From Pistricoccus aurantiacus (lineage in GTDB: Bacteria; Pseudomonadota; Gammaproteobacteria; Pseudomonadales; Halomonadaceae): a DNA stretch of 64,000 nt. Positions 34,632-45,617 of this stretch are shown here, one piece after another. A program made the translations under genes and the position numbers. The notes under the pieces are model-generated. The model made no database searches. It saw nothing but the letters and a program-made list of their open reading frames with translations, and was not told where the DNA came from. The stretch lies in the NCBI RefSeq assembly GCF_007954585.1, contig NZ_CP042382.1, positions 1,736,001-1,800,000 of the forward strand, read 5' to 3'. Each line of letters begins with the position of its first letter. Within the stretch, counting starts at the first letter, position 1.

Positions 34632-36242
34632 CTATAGATCCTCGACCCTGGGCGGCTCGCCTACGCTGGTCTTGTGAATATGTTCCTGGGATAAGCCTTT
34701 GAACAGGCCGATCATCATGATAAAGGCCAGGATGAAGATCGGCAGGCCGATTACCGTAATGACCTGCTGCAAGGCAAGCAGTCCGGTTTCGCCGGCCAGC
34801 ACGATCAGCATGGCCGCCAGCACCCCTTCGGAAATACCCCAGAACAGGCGCTGACGCACCGGGCCGGGCTCCGGGGTGCCGGTGCACAGCATGTCTACCA
34901 CCAGAGAGGCGGAATCCGAGGAGGTGGCGAAGAAGATTGCCACGATCAGCACCGCCAGGCCTTTGACGATGGTGGCAAAGGGAAAGTGCTCGAAGAAAGC
35001 GAACATTGCCAGCGGCACGCTCTCTGCCACCGCGGCGGAAAGCTCCCCGGCCTGAGCGCCGAGAGCAGCTCGCGCCTCCGCACCGATGCCGTCGATCTGC
35101 ATGGCGGACCAGCCGAAGATGGCGAACCAGATCAGGGTAAAGATCGAGGGAGCGAAGAGTACCCCGAGGACGAACTCGCGGATGGTGCGTCCCCGAGAAA
35201 TACGCGCCACGAAGATGCCGATGAATGGCGACCAGGTCACGGTCCAGGCCCAGTAGAAGACGGTCCAGTTACCCTGCCAACCCCAGCCGCCTTCTTCGTG
35301 GGTGTACTGGGCCAGGGTATCGTTCCAGAAGGCCATCGGCACAATGTTGTAGATATAAAGCCCGAGCGTCTCGATGGTGGCGCGCAGCAGGAATACCGTG
35401 GATCCGGTGAACAGCACGAACAGCATCAAGCCCACTGCCATGCCGATATTGATGTTGGACAGAAGCTTCACGCCCGAGTCCAGGCCGGCAACGATGGAAC
35501 CCACGGCGACGGTGGTCAGGATGGCGATGATGATGACCTTCGGCATGACCGCATTCGAAATACCGAACAGCTCGCTGAGGCCGGCATTGATCTGCTGGGT
35601 GCCCAGGCCGATGGACACCGCGACGCCGAACAGGGTGCCGAGCACCGCGAAGACATCCAGGGTCTTGCCGATGGGCCCGTAGATGCGATCACCGATCAGC
35701 GGATAGAACACGGAGCTGTAACGCATCGGCAGGTTGTAGCGATAGATGAAATAGGCGAAGGCCAGCCCCGGCAGGGTGAAGATTGCCCAGGTGTGCAGCC
35801 CCAAGTGATAGATCGCGAAACCGATGGCGTCGTCCGCGGCTTCCACGGTGAAGGGTTCGACTTCCGGATGTGGCGGATTGGAGAAGTGGGAGATTGGCTC
35901 CGCCACGCCCCAGAACATCAGCACGGTGCCGATGCCGCCGGCGAACAGCATGGTGAACCAGGAGATATTGCCATAATCCGGCTTGGCGTCATTGCCCCCC
36001 AGGCGAATCGCACCGTAGCGGCTTATCGCCACCCACAGCAGAAAGATGACCCAGCTGGTGACGCCAAAGATGAAAAACCAGCCAAGGTTGGTGACGATCC
36101 AGGTGCGTCCCGCGCCAAAGGCCTGCTCGATTTCCTCCGGGATCACCAGCAGGGTGATGAGAAAGACCACCATGATGCCTGCTGAAACGAAGAAAATGGT
36201 CGGATCGGTTTGAAGCCCGAGTTTTCGCGCGAGTTTTTCCAT
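34632..36242 (-). CDS. BCCT-family transporter (betaine/choline/carnitine type)
   Basis: This 536-residue membrane protein is a standard BCCT transporter, which takes up quaternary ammonium compounds such as glycine betaine with Na+ or H+. Motifs are GGIGTVLMFWGVAEP at about 101-115, the signature FYWAWTVTWSP, and FVARISRGRTIREF. It has about 12 spans. Uptake of betaine fits osmoprotection in a halophile; the exact substrate is an inference. A short leader separates it from folK. Confidence 0.93.
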   Translation of the reverse strand: MEKLARKLGLQTDPTIFFVSAGIMVVFLITLLVIPEEIEQAFGAGRTWIVTNLGWFFIFGVTSWVIFLLWVAISRYGAIRLGGNDAKPDYGNISWFTMLFAGGIGTVLMFWGVAEPISHFSNPPHPEVEPFTVEAADDAIGFAIYHLGLHTWAIFTLPGLAFAYFIYRYNLPMRYSSVFYPLIGDRIYGPIGKTLDVFAVLGTLFGVAVSIGLGTQQINAGLSELFGISNAVMPKVIIIAILTTVAVGSIVAGLDSGVKLLSNINIGMAVGLMLFVLFTGSTVFLLRATIETLGLYIYNIVPMAFWNDTLAQYTHEEGGWGWQGNWTVFYWAWTVTWSPFIGIFVARISRGRTIREFVLGVLFAPSIFTLIWFAIFGWSAMQIDGIGAEARAALGAQAGELSAAVAESVPLAMFAFFEHFPFATIVKGLAVLIVAIFFATSSDSASLVVDMLCTGTPEPGPVRQRLFWGISEGVLAAMLIVLAGETGLLALQQVITVIGLPIFILAFIMMIGLFKGLSQEHIHKTSVGEPPRVEDL

Positions 36243-36344
36243 CGACGAGTTTCCTTATAATTTTATGCTTCTAGCAATAACAGTAGAAGTAGATAAGCAA
36301 AGCGTCGAATAAGAGAATCAAGATTTTAGTCGCAGTACGCGGGG

Positions 36345-36866
36345 CTAGTCCGGCCAGGAGATACGCCGTTCTCGCCAACGGAAATCTATCGGCCACAAGG
36401 GTTGCTCGGTTGCATCGAAGGCAGCCCATAGGGCGGCGTAGGTCAAGCCGTTTTGCGGATGGCAGGCCTCCGGCAGCAGCTCCGCCAGAGGCTTCAAAAC
36501 AAAGGCATAGCGCTCAATATCCCCCCGAGGCAGAACCACGCCGTCGATATTGCCGGTCAGCTCGCCCACGCACAGCAGATCGATATCCAGGGTGTGCGAG
36601 CCAGACGTGGAGCTGTTTGCAAGGCGGCCTTGGGCAAGCTCCAGCGCCTTGCACCAGGCACGCAAGTCGCCTACTGGCGCGGCGCTTTCGAAGGCAACGA
36701 CGAGATTGTGGAAATGATCCGGACTTTCCAAGCCTACTGCCGGGCTTTCGAAGACTCGGGAAATCTCAAGCGGGCCAAAGCGTTCCTGCAGGGCGTCCAG
36801 ACAGGCAACGATATGCCTGTGAGGATCGAGATTGCTGCCGATGCCGAGCAGCACATGGCGGGTCAT
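36345..36866 (-). CDS. folK: 6-hydroxymethyl-7,8-dihydropterin pyrophosphokinase
   Basis: FolK transfers pyrophosphate from ATP to hydroxymethyldihydropterin in folate synthesis. The 173-residue protein has LLGIGSNLDPHRHI at the N terminus and the signature HTLDIDLLCVG near 90, followed by LPRGDIERYAFVLKPLAEL. Its ATG overlaps the stop of folB by 4 nt (ATGA). folK lies next to cca in pseudomonads, but here about 19.7 kb separate them. Confidence 0.95.
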   Translation of the reverse strand: MTRHVLLGIGSNLDPHRHIVACLDALQERFGPLEISRVFESPAVGLESPDHFHNLVVAFESAAPVGDLRAWCKALELAQGRLANSSTSGSHTLDIDLLCVGELTGNIDGVVLPRGDIERYAFVLKPLAELLPEACHPQNGLTYAALWAAFDATEQPLWPIDFRWRERRISWPD

Positions 36867-37219
36867 TGCGTCTTGCCACGTTCGATACGCACGCCTACCG
36901 CGGCGGCGTTGGCGATCGCTCCGGGCTTGCGCACCGTCAGCCGCAGCCAGGAAATCGCGAACTCCTTACGCAGCTTGTCCGCAAGTCGTTCGGCGAAGGT
37001 TTCCACCAGGGCGAAGCGGGTCTCGGCGGCAAAATCCATGATGCGCTGGCTGATGGCCGCGTAGTCCAGAGTCTGGCCGACATCGTCATCGGCGGCGGCG
37101 GGGCGCACATCAGCAGCCAGTTCCAGATCGAGCACCAGACGCTGTGAAATCTCCCGTTCCCAGTCGTAAACGCCGATGACAGTCTCGATGTTTAGTCCTT
37201 CGATCAGTATTCGGTCCAT
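36863..37219 (-). CDS. folB: Dihydroneopterin aldolase
   Basis: FolB cleaves dihydroneopterin to hydroxymethyldihydropterin and glycolaldehyde, giving the substrate of FolK, which it overlaps. The 118-residue protein has IEGLNIETVIGVYDWERE at about 6-23 and the C-terminal VRKPGAIANAAAVGVRIER typical of the family. It is divergent from plsY. Confidence 0.95.
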   Translation of the reverse strand: MDRILIEGLNIETVIGVYDWEREISQRLVLDLELAADVRPAAADDDVGQTLDYAAISQRIMDFAAETRFALVETFAERLADKLRKEFAISWLRLTVRKPGAIANAAAVGVRIERGKTQ

Positions 37220-37311
37220 CGGCTTTCTCCCTGGCGCGATTCAAAGCTCTCGATTGTACGAGAGCAAGCGGGCAGAATCATATTTTACCGCTTGCTCGAG
37301 AGCCGTTTTGC

Positions 37312-37947
37312 ATGCCGCCATCTTCTCTTGTCACACTGGTAGGCGCGCTGATGCTGCTGGCCTATCTTTGCGGCTCCTGGCTAGGCGCCCTGAGCGTGTG
37401 CCGTCTGGCTGGCCTGGGGGATCCGCGACAGGAAGGTTCCTGCAATCCGGGTTTCTCCAACATGCTGCGTCTGCACGGTCCGCGCCTGGCGCTGACGACC
37501 CTGATGCTGGATGCGGTGAAAGGGGTTCCCGTGCTGCTGATAGCCAAAGCCTTGGCGCTGCCGAATGGAGCGCAAGGGCTGATTGGTCTTTGTGTGCTGT
37601 TGGGCCATAGCTATCCGCTATGGTACGGATTCAAGGGCGGCAAGGCAGTGGCCAGCGCCTTTGGCGTGCTGCTGGTATTGACGCCTTCCCTGGCGCTGAT
37701 CTGCGCTGCCTGCTGGATGGTGCTTGCCTGGCGGGTGCGTACCGCCGCCGTCGCCTCGCTGGTCAGCGCCATGCTCGCCCCGGTGCTTGCCTGGTGGCTG
37801 GCGCCTGACTACCTGTGGATGGTGGCGGCGATTACCCTGCTGGTGCTGCTGCGGCATGGGCTAAATATTCGCCGGCTACGCCAAAAAGCCGAGCCCCGCC
37901 TGGATCAGGCGTCTGGATCTTCGCAGAACGATCGGTTCAATCGTTAG
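37312..37947 (+). CDS. plsY: Glycerol-3-phosphate acyltransferase PlsY
   Basis: PlsY uses acyl-phosphate to acylate glycerol-3-phosphate, the first step of phospholipid synthesis in many bacteria. The 211-residue inner-membrane protein has its three motifs: [18 protein letters not shown] near 15-33, [10 protein letters not shown], and [20 protein letters not shown]. Its 3' end overlaps the end of convergent tsaD by 11 nt, an arrangement shared with Pseudomonas. Confidence 0.95.
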   Translation: MPPSSLVTLVGALMLLAYLCGSWLGALSVCRLAGLGDPRQEGSCNPGFSNMLRLHGPRLALTTLMLDAVKGVPVLLIAKALALPNGAQGLIGLCVLLGHSYPLWYGFKGGKAVASAFGVLLVLTPSLALICAACWMVLAWRVRTAAVASLVSAMLAPVLAWWLAPDYLWMVAAITLLVLLRHGLNIRRLRQKAEPRLDQASGSSQNDRFNR

Positions 37948-38977
37948 GCGTTCTAGGCGGCTGTAACCCTTCAAGAGACCAGCGTGGTAACGCCTTCATG
38001 ACGCTGTCGTCCCGCTCTCCCGCCAGCAAGCGTTGTGCCCCCACATAGGCGATCATCGCGCCGTTGTCGGTACAGAAGCGCCCACGCGGGTAGAAGACCC
38101 GAGCGCCGCGCTTTTCCGCCTCGCCGCTCAGGCGTTCTCGCAGTCGGGTATTGGCGCTGACGCCGCCGGCTATCACCAGGCGCTTGAGGCCGGTCTGATC
38201 CAGCGCCCGACGGCACTTGATGGTCAGGGTATCGACCACCGCGTCCTCGAAGGCCCGGGCGATATCCGCCTTGCCCTGTTCGTCGAGTTGGCCTGCGCTT
38301 TGCAGCTTTCGCAACGTGGTCAGAGTATGGGTCTTTAGCCCCGAGAAGCTGAAATCGAGCCCTGGTCGGTCGGTCATCGGCCGCGGGAAACGAAAGCGCG
38401 TCGAATCGCCTCGTTCCGCGAGTCGCGCCACGTTGGGGCCGCCGGGATAATCCAGGCCAAGCATCTTGGCGGCCTTGTCGAAGGCTTCTCCGGCGGCGTC
38501 GTCCACGGATTCCCCCAGCAGCCGGTATTTGCCCAGCCCGCGCACTTCCACCAGCTGGGTATGGCCGCCGGACACCAGCAGCGCGACGAAGGGAAAGGCC
38601 GGCGGCTCGCTTTCGAGCATCGGCGCCAGCAGGTGGCCTTCCATGTGATGAACGCCGAGTACCGGGATGCCAAGCGCCCGGGCCAATCCATGCGCGGTGG
38701 TCGCGCCGACCATCAGCGCGCCTACCAGGCCAGGGCCGGCGGTATAGGCGATGCCATCCAGATCCCGCCGCTCGAGATTCGCCTGATCGAGCACTTCCTG
38801 AATCAGCGGCAGCAGTTTGCGGGTGTGATCCCGAGAGGCAAGCTCCGGCACCACGCCGCCGTAGTCCGCGTGCATGGCGATCTGGCTATACAAGGCGTCG
38901 GCAACAAGGCCGCGCTCGGTGTCGAAAATGGCGACGCCGGTTTCGTCGCAGGAAGTCTCGATGCCCAGTACCCGCAT
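37937..38977 (-). CDS. tsaD: tRNA threonylcarbamoyladenosine synthase subunit TsaD
   Basis: TsaD, with TsaB and TsaE, transfers the threonylcarbamoyl group to A37 of ANN-decoding tRNAs. The 346-residue protein starts [14 protein letters not shown] and has metal-binding His111 and His115 in GVHHMEGH, plus VSGGHTQLV. The ATG at 38977 matches the family start; an in-frame ATG at 39064 was rejected. It is divergent from rpsU. Confidence 0.96.
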   Translation of the reverse strand: MRVLGIETSCDETGVAIFDTERGLVADALYSQIAMHADYGGVVPELASRDHTRKLLPLIQEVLDQANLERRDLDGIAYTAGPGLVGALMVGATTAHGLARALGIPVLGVHHMEGHLLAPMLESEPPAFPFVALLVSGGHTQLVEVRGLGKYRLLGESVDDAAGEAFDKAAKMLGLDYPGGPNVARLAERGDSTRFRFPRPMTDRPGLDFSFSGLKTHTLTTLRKLQSAGQLDEQGKADIARAFEDAVVDTLTIKCRRALDQTGLKRLVIAGGVSANTRLRERLSGEAEKRGARVFYPRGRFCTDNGAMIAYVGAQRLLAGERDDSVMKALPRWSLEGLQPPRTPND

Positions 38978-39058
38978 GAAGTCGTCTCGTTGAAAGCGTT
39001 TCCACCATTGTACTCGCCACGATTTCCGTCGGCAGCGCTTTGTTGAGCGAGGGTGAAT

Positions 39059-39087
39059 TTGCAAAATAGCGGGTTGGTGACTAAAAT
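39059..39087 (+). promoter_or_regulatory. Candidate sigma-70 promoter for the rpsU-dnaG-rpoD operon
   Basis: TTGCAA (39059-39064) and TAAAAT (39082-39087) are separated by 17 bp. It lies in the gap between tsaD and rpsU and would give a leader of roughly 170 nt before rpsU. Confidence 0.55.
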
Positions 39088-39266
39088 ACCGTCCGCTGCA
39101 AAACTGGGTCGTGCGCCCAAGGCTCTGTTGGCTCCCTTTTTCCTAGTCTTGTGCTTTGTTGTGTGCTTCGAAAAGCTCGCGCAGGGCCGGAAGGGCAGTT
39201 TCAATGGAAGGGCTCGGAGGTGTGCGTACAAACCGAACTCAAGATTTCAAGGTAGGTGAGTGCTTA

Positions 39267-39482
39267 ATGCCTTCTGTCAAAGTACGTGATAATGAGCCGT
39301 TCGACGTCGCTCTGCGCCGTTTCAAGCGTTCCTGTGAAAAAGCCGGTGTTCTCTCCGAAGTGCGTCGTCGCGAGCATTACGAGAAGCCCACGGCGGAGCG
39401 CAAGCGCAAGGCTGCTGCCGCGGTCAAGCGTCACGCCAAGAAGCTGCAGCGTGAGCGCAAGCGCTTCGAACGGATGTATTGA
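39267..39482 (+). CDS. rpsU: 30S ribosomal protein S21
   Basis: The 71-residue basic protein is S21, recognised from [20 protein letters not shown] and the Lys/Arg-rich tail. It is the first gene of the macromolecular-synthesis operon rpsU-dnaG-rpoD, which links translation, replication and transcription initiation. Hairpins follow before dnaG. Confidence 0.98.
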   Translation: MPSVKVRDNEPFDVALRRFKRSCEKAGVLSEVRRREHYEKPTAERKRKAAAAVKRHAKKLQRERKRFERMY

Positions 39483-39491
39483 TCCGTACAG

Positions 39492-39509
39492 GAGACGGTA
39501 AGCCGTCTC
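39492..39509 (+). other. Perfect stem-loop after rpsU
   Basis: GAGACGG and CCGTCTC flank a TAAG loop 9 nt after the rpsU stop. There is no T run, so it may protect or direct processing of the rpsU message rather than terminate. Confidence 0.5.
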
Positions 39510-39520
39510 GGAAGGACGCC

Positions 39521-39552
39521 AAGCGGCTGCCCTAGGGTAGCCGTTTGTTTTT
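39521..39552 (+). terminator. Rho-independent (attenuating) terminator between rpsU and dnaG
   Basis: AAGCGGCTGCC pairs with GGTAGCCGTTT around the loop CTAG, with two G-T pairs, and TTTGTTTTT follows. The E. coli operon also has a terminator here that lowers dnaG expression relative to rpsU. Confidence 0.85.
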
Positions 39553-39593
39553 CACGCCACGCTCGTTTGCCCAATTGGATAGGCCACACACCC

Positions 39594-41480
39594 ATGGGTC
39601 AGATTCCTCAACGCTTTCTCGATGACTTGCTGGCTCGTGCGGATGTGGTCGAGGTGGTGGGGGAGCGGGTACAGCTCAAGAAAAGCGGTCAGAACTATTC
39701 GGGGCTGTGTCCATTTCATCAGGAAAAGACGCCGTCCTTTACCGTCAGCCAGGACAAGCAGTTCTATCACTGCTTCGGCTGCGGTGCTCACGGCAACGCG
39801 CTACGTTTCCTGATGGAATATGACAACCTGCATTTCCCGGAGGCGGTGGAGCAACTGGCCGCTCGCCAAGGCTTGGAGGTACCTCGGGAGGGCGCCAACG
39901 ACCCTCAGGCCAAGGCTCGGGAGCGCAAGCGTCAGGAGGGGGTCAATCTGCTGGAGCTGGCCAATCGCTTCTTTCGCAGCCGCTTGAAGATGCCGGAGGC
40001 GGCTCAGGCGCGGGGCTATCTCGAAAAGCGCGGCCTGGCGCCGGAGATTCAAAAGGATTTCGCTATCGGCTATGCCCCCAGGGAATGGGAAGCGCTCAAG
40101 CGTCATCTGGGGGAGCAGGGGGTCAGCGACGCGGTGCAGATCGAATATGGTCTGCTGGTCCATCACGAGGACAGCGGGCGCTGCTATGACCGCTTTCGCG
40201 ATCGAGTGATCTTCCCGATCCGCGATTTCAAGGGCCGTACCCTGGGATTCGGCGGGCGTGTGCTGGGGGATGCCAAACCGAAATACCTGAACTCTCCGGA
40301 GACCCCGGTATTCCACAAGCGTCGTGAGCTTTACGGCCTGTACGAAGCGCGCCAGGCGGATCGTCACCTCGAGCGGCTGCTGGTAGTGGAAGGCTACATG
40401 GACGTGGTGGCGCTGGCTCAGTTCGGCATTCGCAACGCCTGCGCCACCTTGGGCACCGCCACCAGCGAGGAGCATCTGCAGAGGCTTTTCCGCCTGGTAA
40501 GCGAGGTGGTGTTCTGCTTCGATGGCGATCGCGCAGGACGTCAGGCGGCGAGTCGCGCCCTGGAAACCGTGCTGCCGTCGATGATCGATGGACGCCAGGT
40601 ACGTTTTCTGTTTCTTCCCGAGGGAGAAGATCCGGATAGCCTGGTACGCCGGGAAGGCGCGGATGCCTTTCGCGATCGAGTCACCTGCGCCAGTCCCTTG
40701 TCGGAATTTCTCTTCGAGGAAGCCGGCCAGGGGCGGGATCTGGCGCGTATCGAGGATCGCGAGCGCTATGCCAGTCAGGTGTTGAAGGCCCTGCAGCGTC
40801 TGCCGGAAGGGGTGCTCAAGGCGATGCTGCTGGGGGAACTCTCCCGGCGCACCGGCGTCGAACAGAGCCGCCTTCAAGCATTATTGTCCGAGGCGAACTC
40901 ACGTCAGGCAAGCCGCGAGACCTCTTCGGCTCGAGGCGCTCAGTACGGCGATTTGCTACAAGGAAATGCCTCGGCGGATTATGCAAGGCCAGGTTCATCA
41001 GGTACAGAGACGGCGTTATCCCGAGTAAACTCACGCCGAGCGATCTCTCGCCAATCGAGCTCTCTGGGGCTGATGGCCCGGGCGCTGCAACTGCTGGTGC
41101 ACGAGCCGGCCCTGGTCGCGCGCTTGCCCGAGGATAATGACTGGTGTTCTCCGGATGAACCGGATGGGGCGCTGTGTGGGGAAGTTATCGAGCTGTTGCG
41201 CGCCGGGCGCTACCGCAGTCCACAGGTGCTGCTCGCGCATTTCCACGGCAGCGAACAGGGGCAGCGTCTGGCGGAGCTGGCACGCCGCGAGGTGTTGATA
41301 GCCCGTCAAGATCGCGGAAATGAGCTCAAAGCCCTGGTCGATCACTTCCGGCAACGCCGCTCTCGACAGCCCCCCGAAATCGAATACGCGCAGTTACTGG
41401 CCAAGGAAAAAGCCGGGCAGAGATTGGATTTTGCAGAAAAACAGCGGCTTGGAGAGTTGTTGCTGACGTTGAATCGCTGA
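39594..41480 (+). CDS. dnaG: DNA primase
   Basis: DnaG makes RNA primers at the replication fork. The 628-residue protein has the zinc ligands Cys39, His42, Cys60 and Cys63 (CPFH and CFGC), the RNA polymerase core with RVIFPIRDFKGRTLGFGGR, and the TOPRIM motifs VVEGYMDVVALAQFG and FCFDGDRAGRQAA. The C-terminal part should bind DnaB helicase. The ATG at 39594 gives the family start MGQIPQRFLDDLLARADVVE. Confidence 0.97.
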   Translation: MGQIPQRFLDDLLARADVVEVVGERVQLKKSGQNYSGLCPFHQEKTPSFTVSQDKQFYHCFGCGAHGNALRFLMEYDNLHFPEAVEQLAARQGLEVPREGANDPQAKARERKRQEGVNLLELANRFFRSRLKMPEAAQARGYLEKRGLAPEIQKDFAIGYAPREWEALKRHLGEQGVSDAVQIEYGLLVHHEDSGRCYDRFRDRVIFPIRDFKGRTLGFGGRVLGDAKPKYLNSPETPVFHKRRELYGLYEARQADRHLERLLVVEGYMDVVALAQFGIRNACATLGTATSEEHLQRLFRLVSEVVFCFDGDRAGRQAASRALETVLPSMIDGRQVRFLFLPEGEDPDSLVRREGADAFRDRVTCASPLSEFLFEEAGQGRDLARIEDRERYASQVLKALQRLPEGVLKAMLLGELSRRTGVEQSRLQALLSEANSRQASRETSSARGAQYGDLLQGNASADYARPGSSGTETALSRVNSRRAISRQSSSLGLMARALQLLVHEPALVARLPEDNDWCSPDEPDGALCGEVIELLRAGRYRSPQVLLAHFHGSEQGQRLAELARREVLIARQDRGNELKALVDHFRQRRSRQPPEIEYAQLLAKEKAGQRLDFAEKQRLGELLLTLNR

Positions 41481-41547
41481 ATGTTTCACGCTGATCGACG
41501 TTGGGAGACACGGCAAAATTGCCAAGGATTGGCGCAAGGGTTGAATT

Positions 41548-41578
41548 GTTGCCTAACATCACCATCTAAATAGGCAAC
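41548..41578. promoter_or_regulatory. Inverted repeat upstream of rpoD
   Basis: GTTGCCTA (41548-41555) is the exact reverse complement of TAGGCAAC (41571-41578), with 15 bp between. It lies in the 271-nt dnaG-rpoD gap, next to TTGAAT (41541) and CTAAAT (41566), a weak promoter-like pair. It could be an operator or a transcript hairpin. Confidence 0.4.
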
Positions 41579-41751
41579 GTGGGCAAGCGTCCCATTACCG
41601 ACATAACCAAACAAACTAACACACCCAGGCGTCGAAGCAAACGCAATGCTGGCTGGATGGCAGGATTCGCCACTATACTGCAGGCCTTTACGACTTCTCG
41701 TCGCCTAACGCGTTTGGGTGCTCCATTCTTCTTCGTCGAGATAGGGTTTCT

Positions 41752-43596
<1,845 letters not shown>

Positions 43597-43602
<6 letters not shown>

Positions 43603-43654
43603 GTCGGATGAATAGGCTGGACGAGTAAGTCGGATGAATAGGCTGGACGAGTAA
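43597..43654. repeat. 26-bp tandem duplication across the rpoD stop
   Basis: Two exact 26-bp units (43597-43622 and 43623-43648), starting GAGTAAGTCGGATGAATAGG, are followed by a partial third GAGTAA. The rpoD TAA is in the first unit, so the protein is unchanged. Confidence 0.9.
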
Positions 43655-43680
43655 CCCCGCCAGCTTCAGACGCATCGAAA

Positions 43681-43713
43681 ACGCCCTGCGGTTATCCCGC
43701 GGGGCGTTCGTTT
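43681..43713. terminator. Hairpin between rpoD and the convergent membrane-protein gene
   Basis: ACGCCCTGCGG pairs with CCGCGGGGCGT (one G-T) around loop TTATC. AAA precedes and TTCGTTT follows, so it may work in both directions for the two converging genes. Confidence 0.75.
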
Positions 43714-43731
43714 ATACAGGGGGTAAAGGGA

Positions 43732-44364
43732 TCAGCTCCGCTTCAAGCGACGCCTGATCAGCAGGAAAAGCTCGATCATCGCCACCAGCATCAAGGTGTA
43801 GCCGAGCAGTTCCGTGACTTCCTCCGCTGCATCCTTGAAGACCCGTCGATAGGCATCGCCGAGCACTGCTTCCCACATTTCGCCCCGCCCGTAGAGACGC
43901 GAGAAGACATAGGTGGTCAGAAAGCCTGCGGCAAACAGTCCAAAGGAAAAGCTGTTGGCGTAGCCTTCGAATTCGGTGATGAAGACATGGCGCCGACGGA
44001 TCACGTAAAACAGGCAAGGCAGTATCAAAAGGGCCACTAGCACTTTCCAGGTGTTTTCCGCTACATATTGGTCCAGCCAGGCATCCTGCTCGCGAATCAG
44101 CGAGGCGCCCAGGAAGGCGAAGAAAAGGCAGCAGACGGCCGGCATTTCCGGCCGTTGGCGCCACAAATAAAGCGCCAGCATGGCACTCGCCAGCAAGACC
44201 CCGGACTGGGCGAGTTCGGTAAAACCGGTTTCGGAAAAGCGTCTCTCCGGCAGGTACAACGCTTCCAGATAGACGCCCTGCATCAGCGCGCCGATCAGCA
44301 GGATATAGAGCAGGGCGCGAAGGCAGATATGGCGAAAGCGAAGGATGTCGGTGGATGGAGTCAT
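43732..44364 (-). CDS. Inner-membrane protein of unknown function
   Basis: The 210-residue product has about six hydrophobic spans and no recognised catalytic motif. Features include a first span near 15-33 (ALLYILLIGALMQGVYL), positively charged loops (LWRQRP, IRRRH) and a basic C terminus. The acidic segment FKDAAEEVTELLGYTLML precedes the last span. It is convergent with rpoD; a 130-nt gap separates it from the LysR gene upstream on the same strand. Confidence 0.65.
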   Translation of the reverse strand: MTPSTDILRFRHICLRALLYILLIGALMQGVYLEALYLPERRFSETGFTELAQSGVLLASAMLALYLWRQRPEMPAVCCLFFAFLGASLIREQDAWLDQYVAENTWKVLVALLILPCLFYVIRRRHVFITEFEGYANSFSFGLFAAGFLTTYVFSRLYGRGEMWEAVLGDAYRRVFKDAAEEVTELLGYTLMLVAMIELFLLIRRRLKRS

Positions 44365-44493
44365 GAAATCAAGGCATTCCTGAAAAACTGTTTTCCGTTA
44401 AATGGACAACAAGCTGTCTATATTAGCGTAGAGTCTTTGCTGGTTGGTACCGCCAGGTGCTGCCTTCCTCGGAAGCGGGGGCTCCGGTGGCGG

Positions 44494-45423
44494 TCAGGGC
44501 TCGCTGGTGACGGCGCGGCGGGCTTCCTCCACGATCCAGTCATGCACCGCCCGCACCCGACGATCGTCCAGGGCGCCCGGGGAGTGAACGATACCATAGC
44601 GCTTGCCGGTAGTGACCCGCTGGGTAAAGGGCGCGATCAAGACACCGGTCTTGAGCTCGTTGGTGATCAGTGTCTGCCGGGCGATGGCCACCCCCATGCC
44701 GTTGATCGCTGCCTCCATGGTCAACTGGTTGCGGTTGAAGGTATAGCCGCGGCGCACATTGTGGTTCGGCGCGTCGATGGCTTGGAGGTAGTGTTCCCAT
44801 TCCGCGTGATCGTGGCTGCCTCGCCAGGCGGTGACATCGTGCAGCAGCGGGTACCAGGCTAGGTCCGCCGGGCGCCGCAGTGGCGGCTTGCCGCGCATCA
44901 GGGACGGCGCGCAGACCGGGAATATCACTTCATCCATCAGCGGCGTGATATGAAAGCGCGGGTAATGGCCGTCGTTGAGATCCAGGGCCAGCTCGAAATC
45001 TCCGTCCCGCAGGGGAAGGTTGCTGTCCTCGGCGATGACTCGCAGCTCGATATCCGGAAAGCGCGCCTGTAGCCGTGGCAGCCGTGGCATGACCCACTTG
45101 AGTAGGAAGGAAGGTACCGAGCGCAGCCGCAGCACGCCGCTCATTACCCCGCTACGTAGACGGCGAACCTCCTGACCTACCGTCTGATAAGCATCGTCTA
45201 CCACTCGCGCCAGACGTCGTCCCTCGTCCGTCAGCTCCAACTGCCGGGGACGCCGGAGAAACAGCTTGAATCCCAAGCGCTCCTCGAGCTGCTTGATCTG
45301 CTGACTGACGGCGCCAGTGGTCACGTGCAGTTCTTCCGCCGCCAAGGTGAAGGAAAGATGACGTGCGCTGACCGCGAAGACCTTGAGCCAGGCATGGGTC
45401 TGGCCATTGAGCGTCTGGTTCAT
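44494..45423 (-). CDS. LysR-type transcriptional regulator, DsdC/GcvA-like
   Basis: The 309-residue regulator has the N-terminal winged helix-turn-helix (about 12-70: FTLAAEELHVTTGAVSQQIK) and a substrate-binding domain. The N-terminal pattern is of the GcvA/DsdC branch. It is divergent from sdaA with a 194-nt gap, so control of serine degradation is likely; the inducer is unknown. The AT-rich gap should hold the operator. Confidence 0.9.
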   Translation of the reverse strand: MNQTLNGQTHAWLKVFAVSARHLSFTLAAEELHVTTGAVSQQIKQLEERLGFKLFLRRPRQLELTDEGRRLARVVDDAYQTVGQEVRRLRSGVMSGVLRLRSVPSFLLKWVMPRLPRLQARFPDIELRVIAEDSNLPLRDGDFELALDLNDGHYPRFHITPLMDEVIFPVCAPSLMRGKPPLRRPADLAWYPLLHDVTAWRGSHDHAEWEHYLQAIDAPNHNVRRGYTFNRNQLTMEAAINGMGVAIARQTLITNELKTGVLIAPFTQRVTTGKRYGIVHSPGALDDRRVRAVHDWIVEEARRAVTSEP

Positions 45424-45617
45424 TGCCGGCTCCGGAAAAGAGATCCTGAGGATTATGGTTTAGTAAAACTAAACTACTGGCCAGTTATTCTCCCTTGCCA
45501 AGGCGGATTTCTCGAGACACGCTATAGTCAAAGTATCAGTCAAACAAAATATCCGGCGAAACCCATCTAACAATAGCGATGCAAGCGAGATCTTTCTCGC
45601 TTCATCAGGAGGATGTC

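Noticed and set aside
34986-36185. A 399-codon frame antisense to the BCCT gene
   Set aside because: His/Gly/Asp-rich composition typical of antisense shadows; the BCCT signature is on the minus strand.
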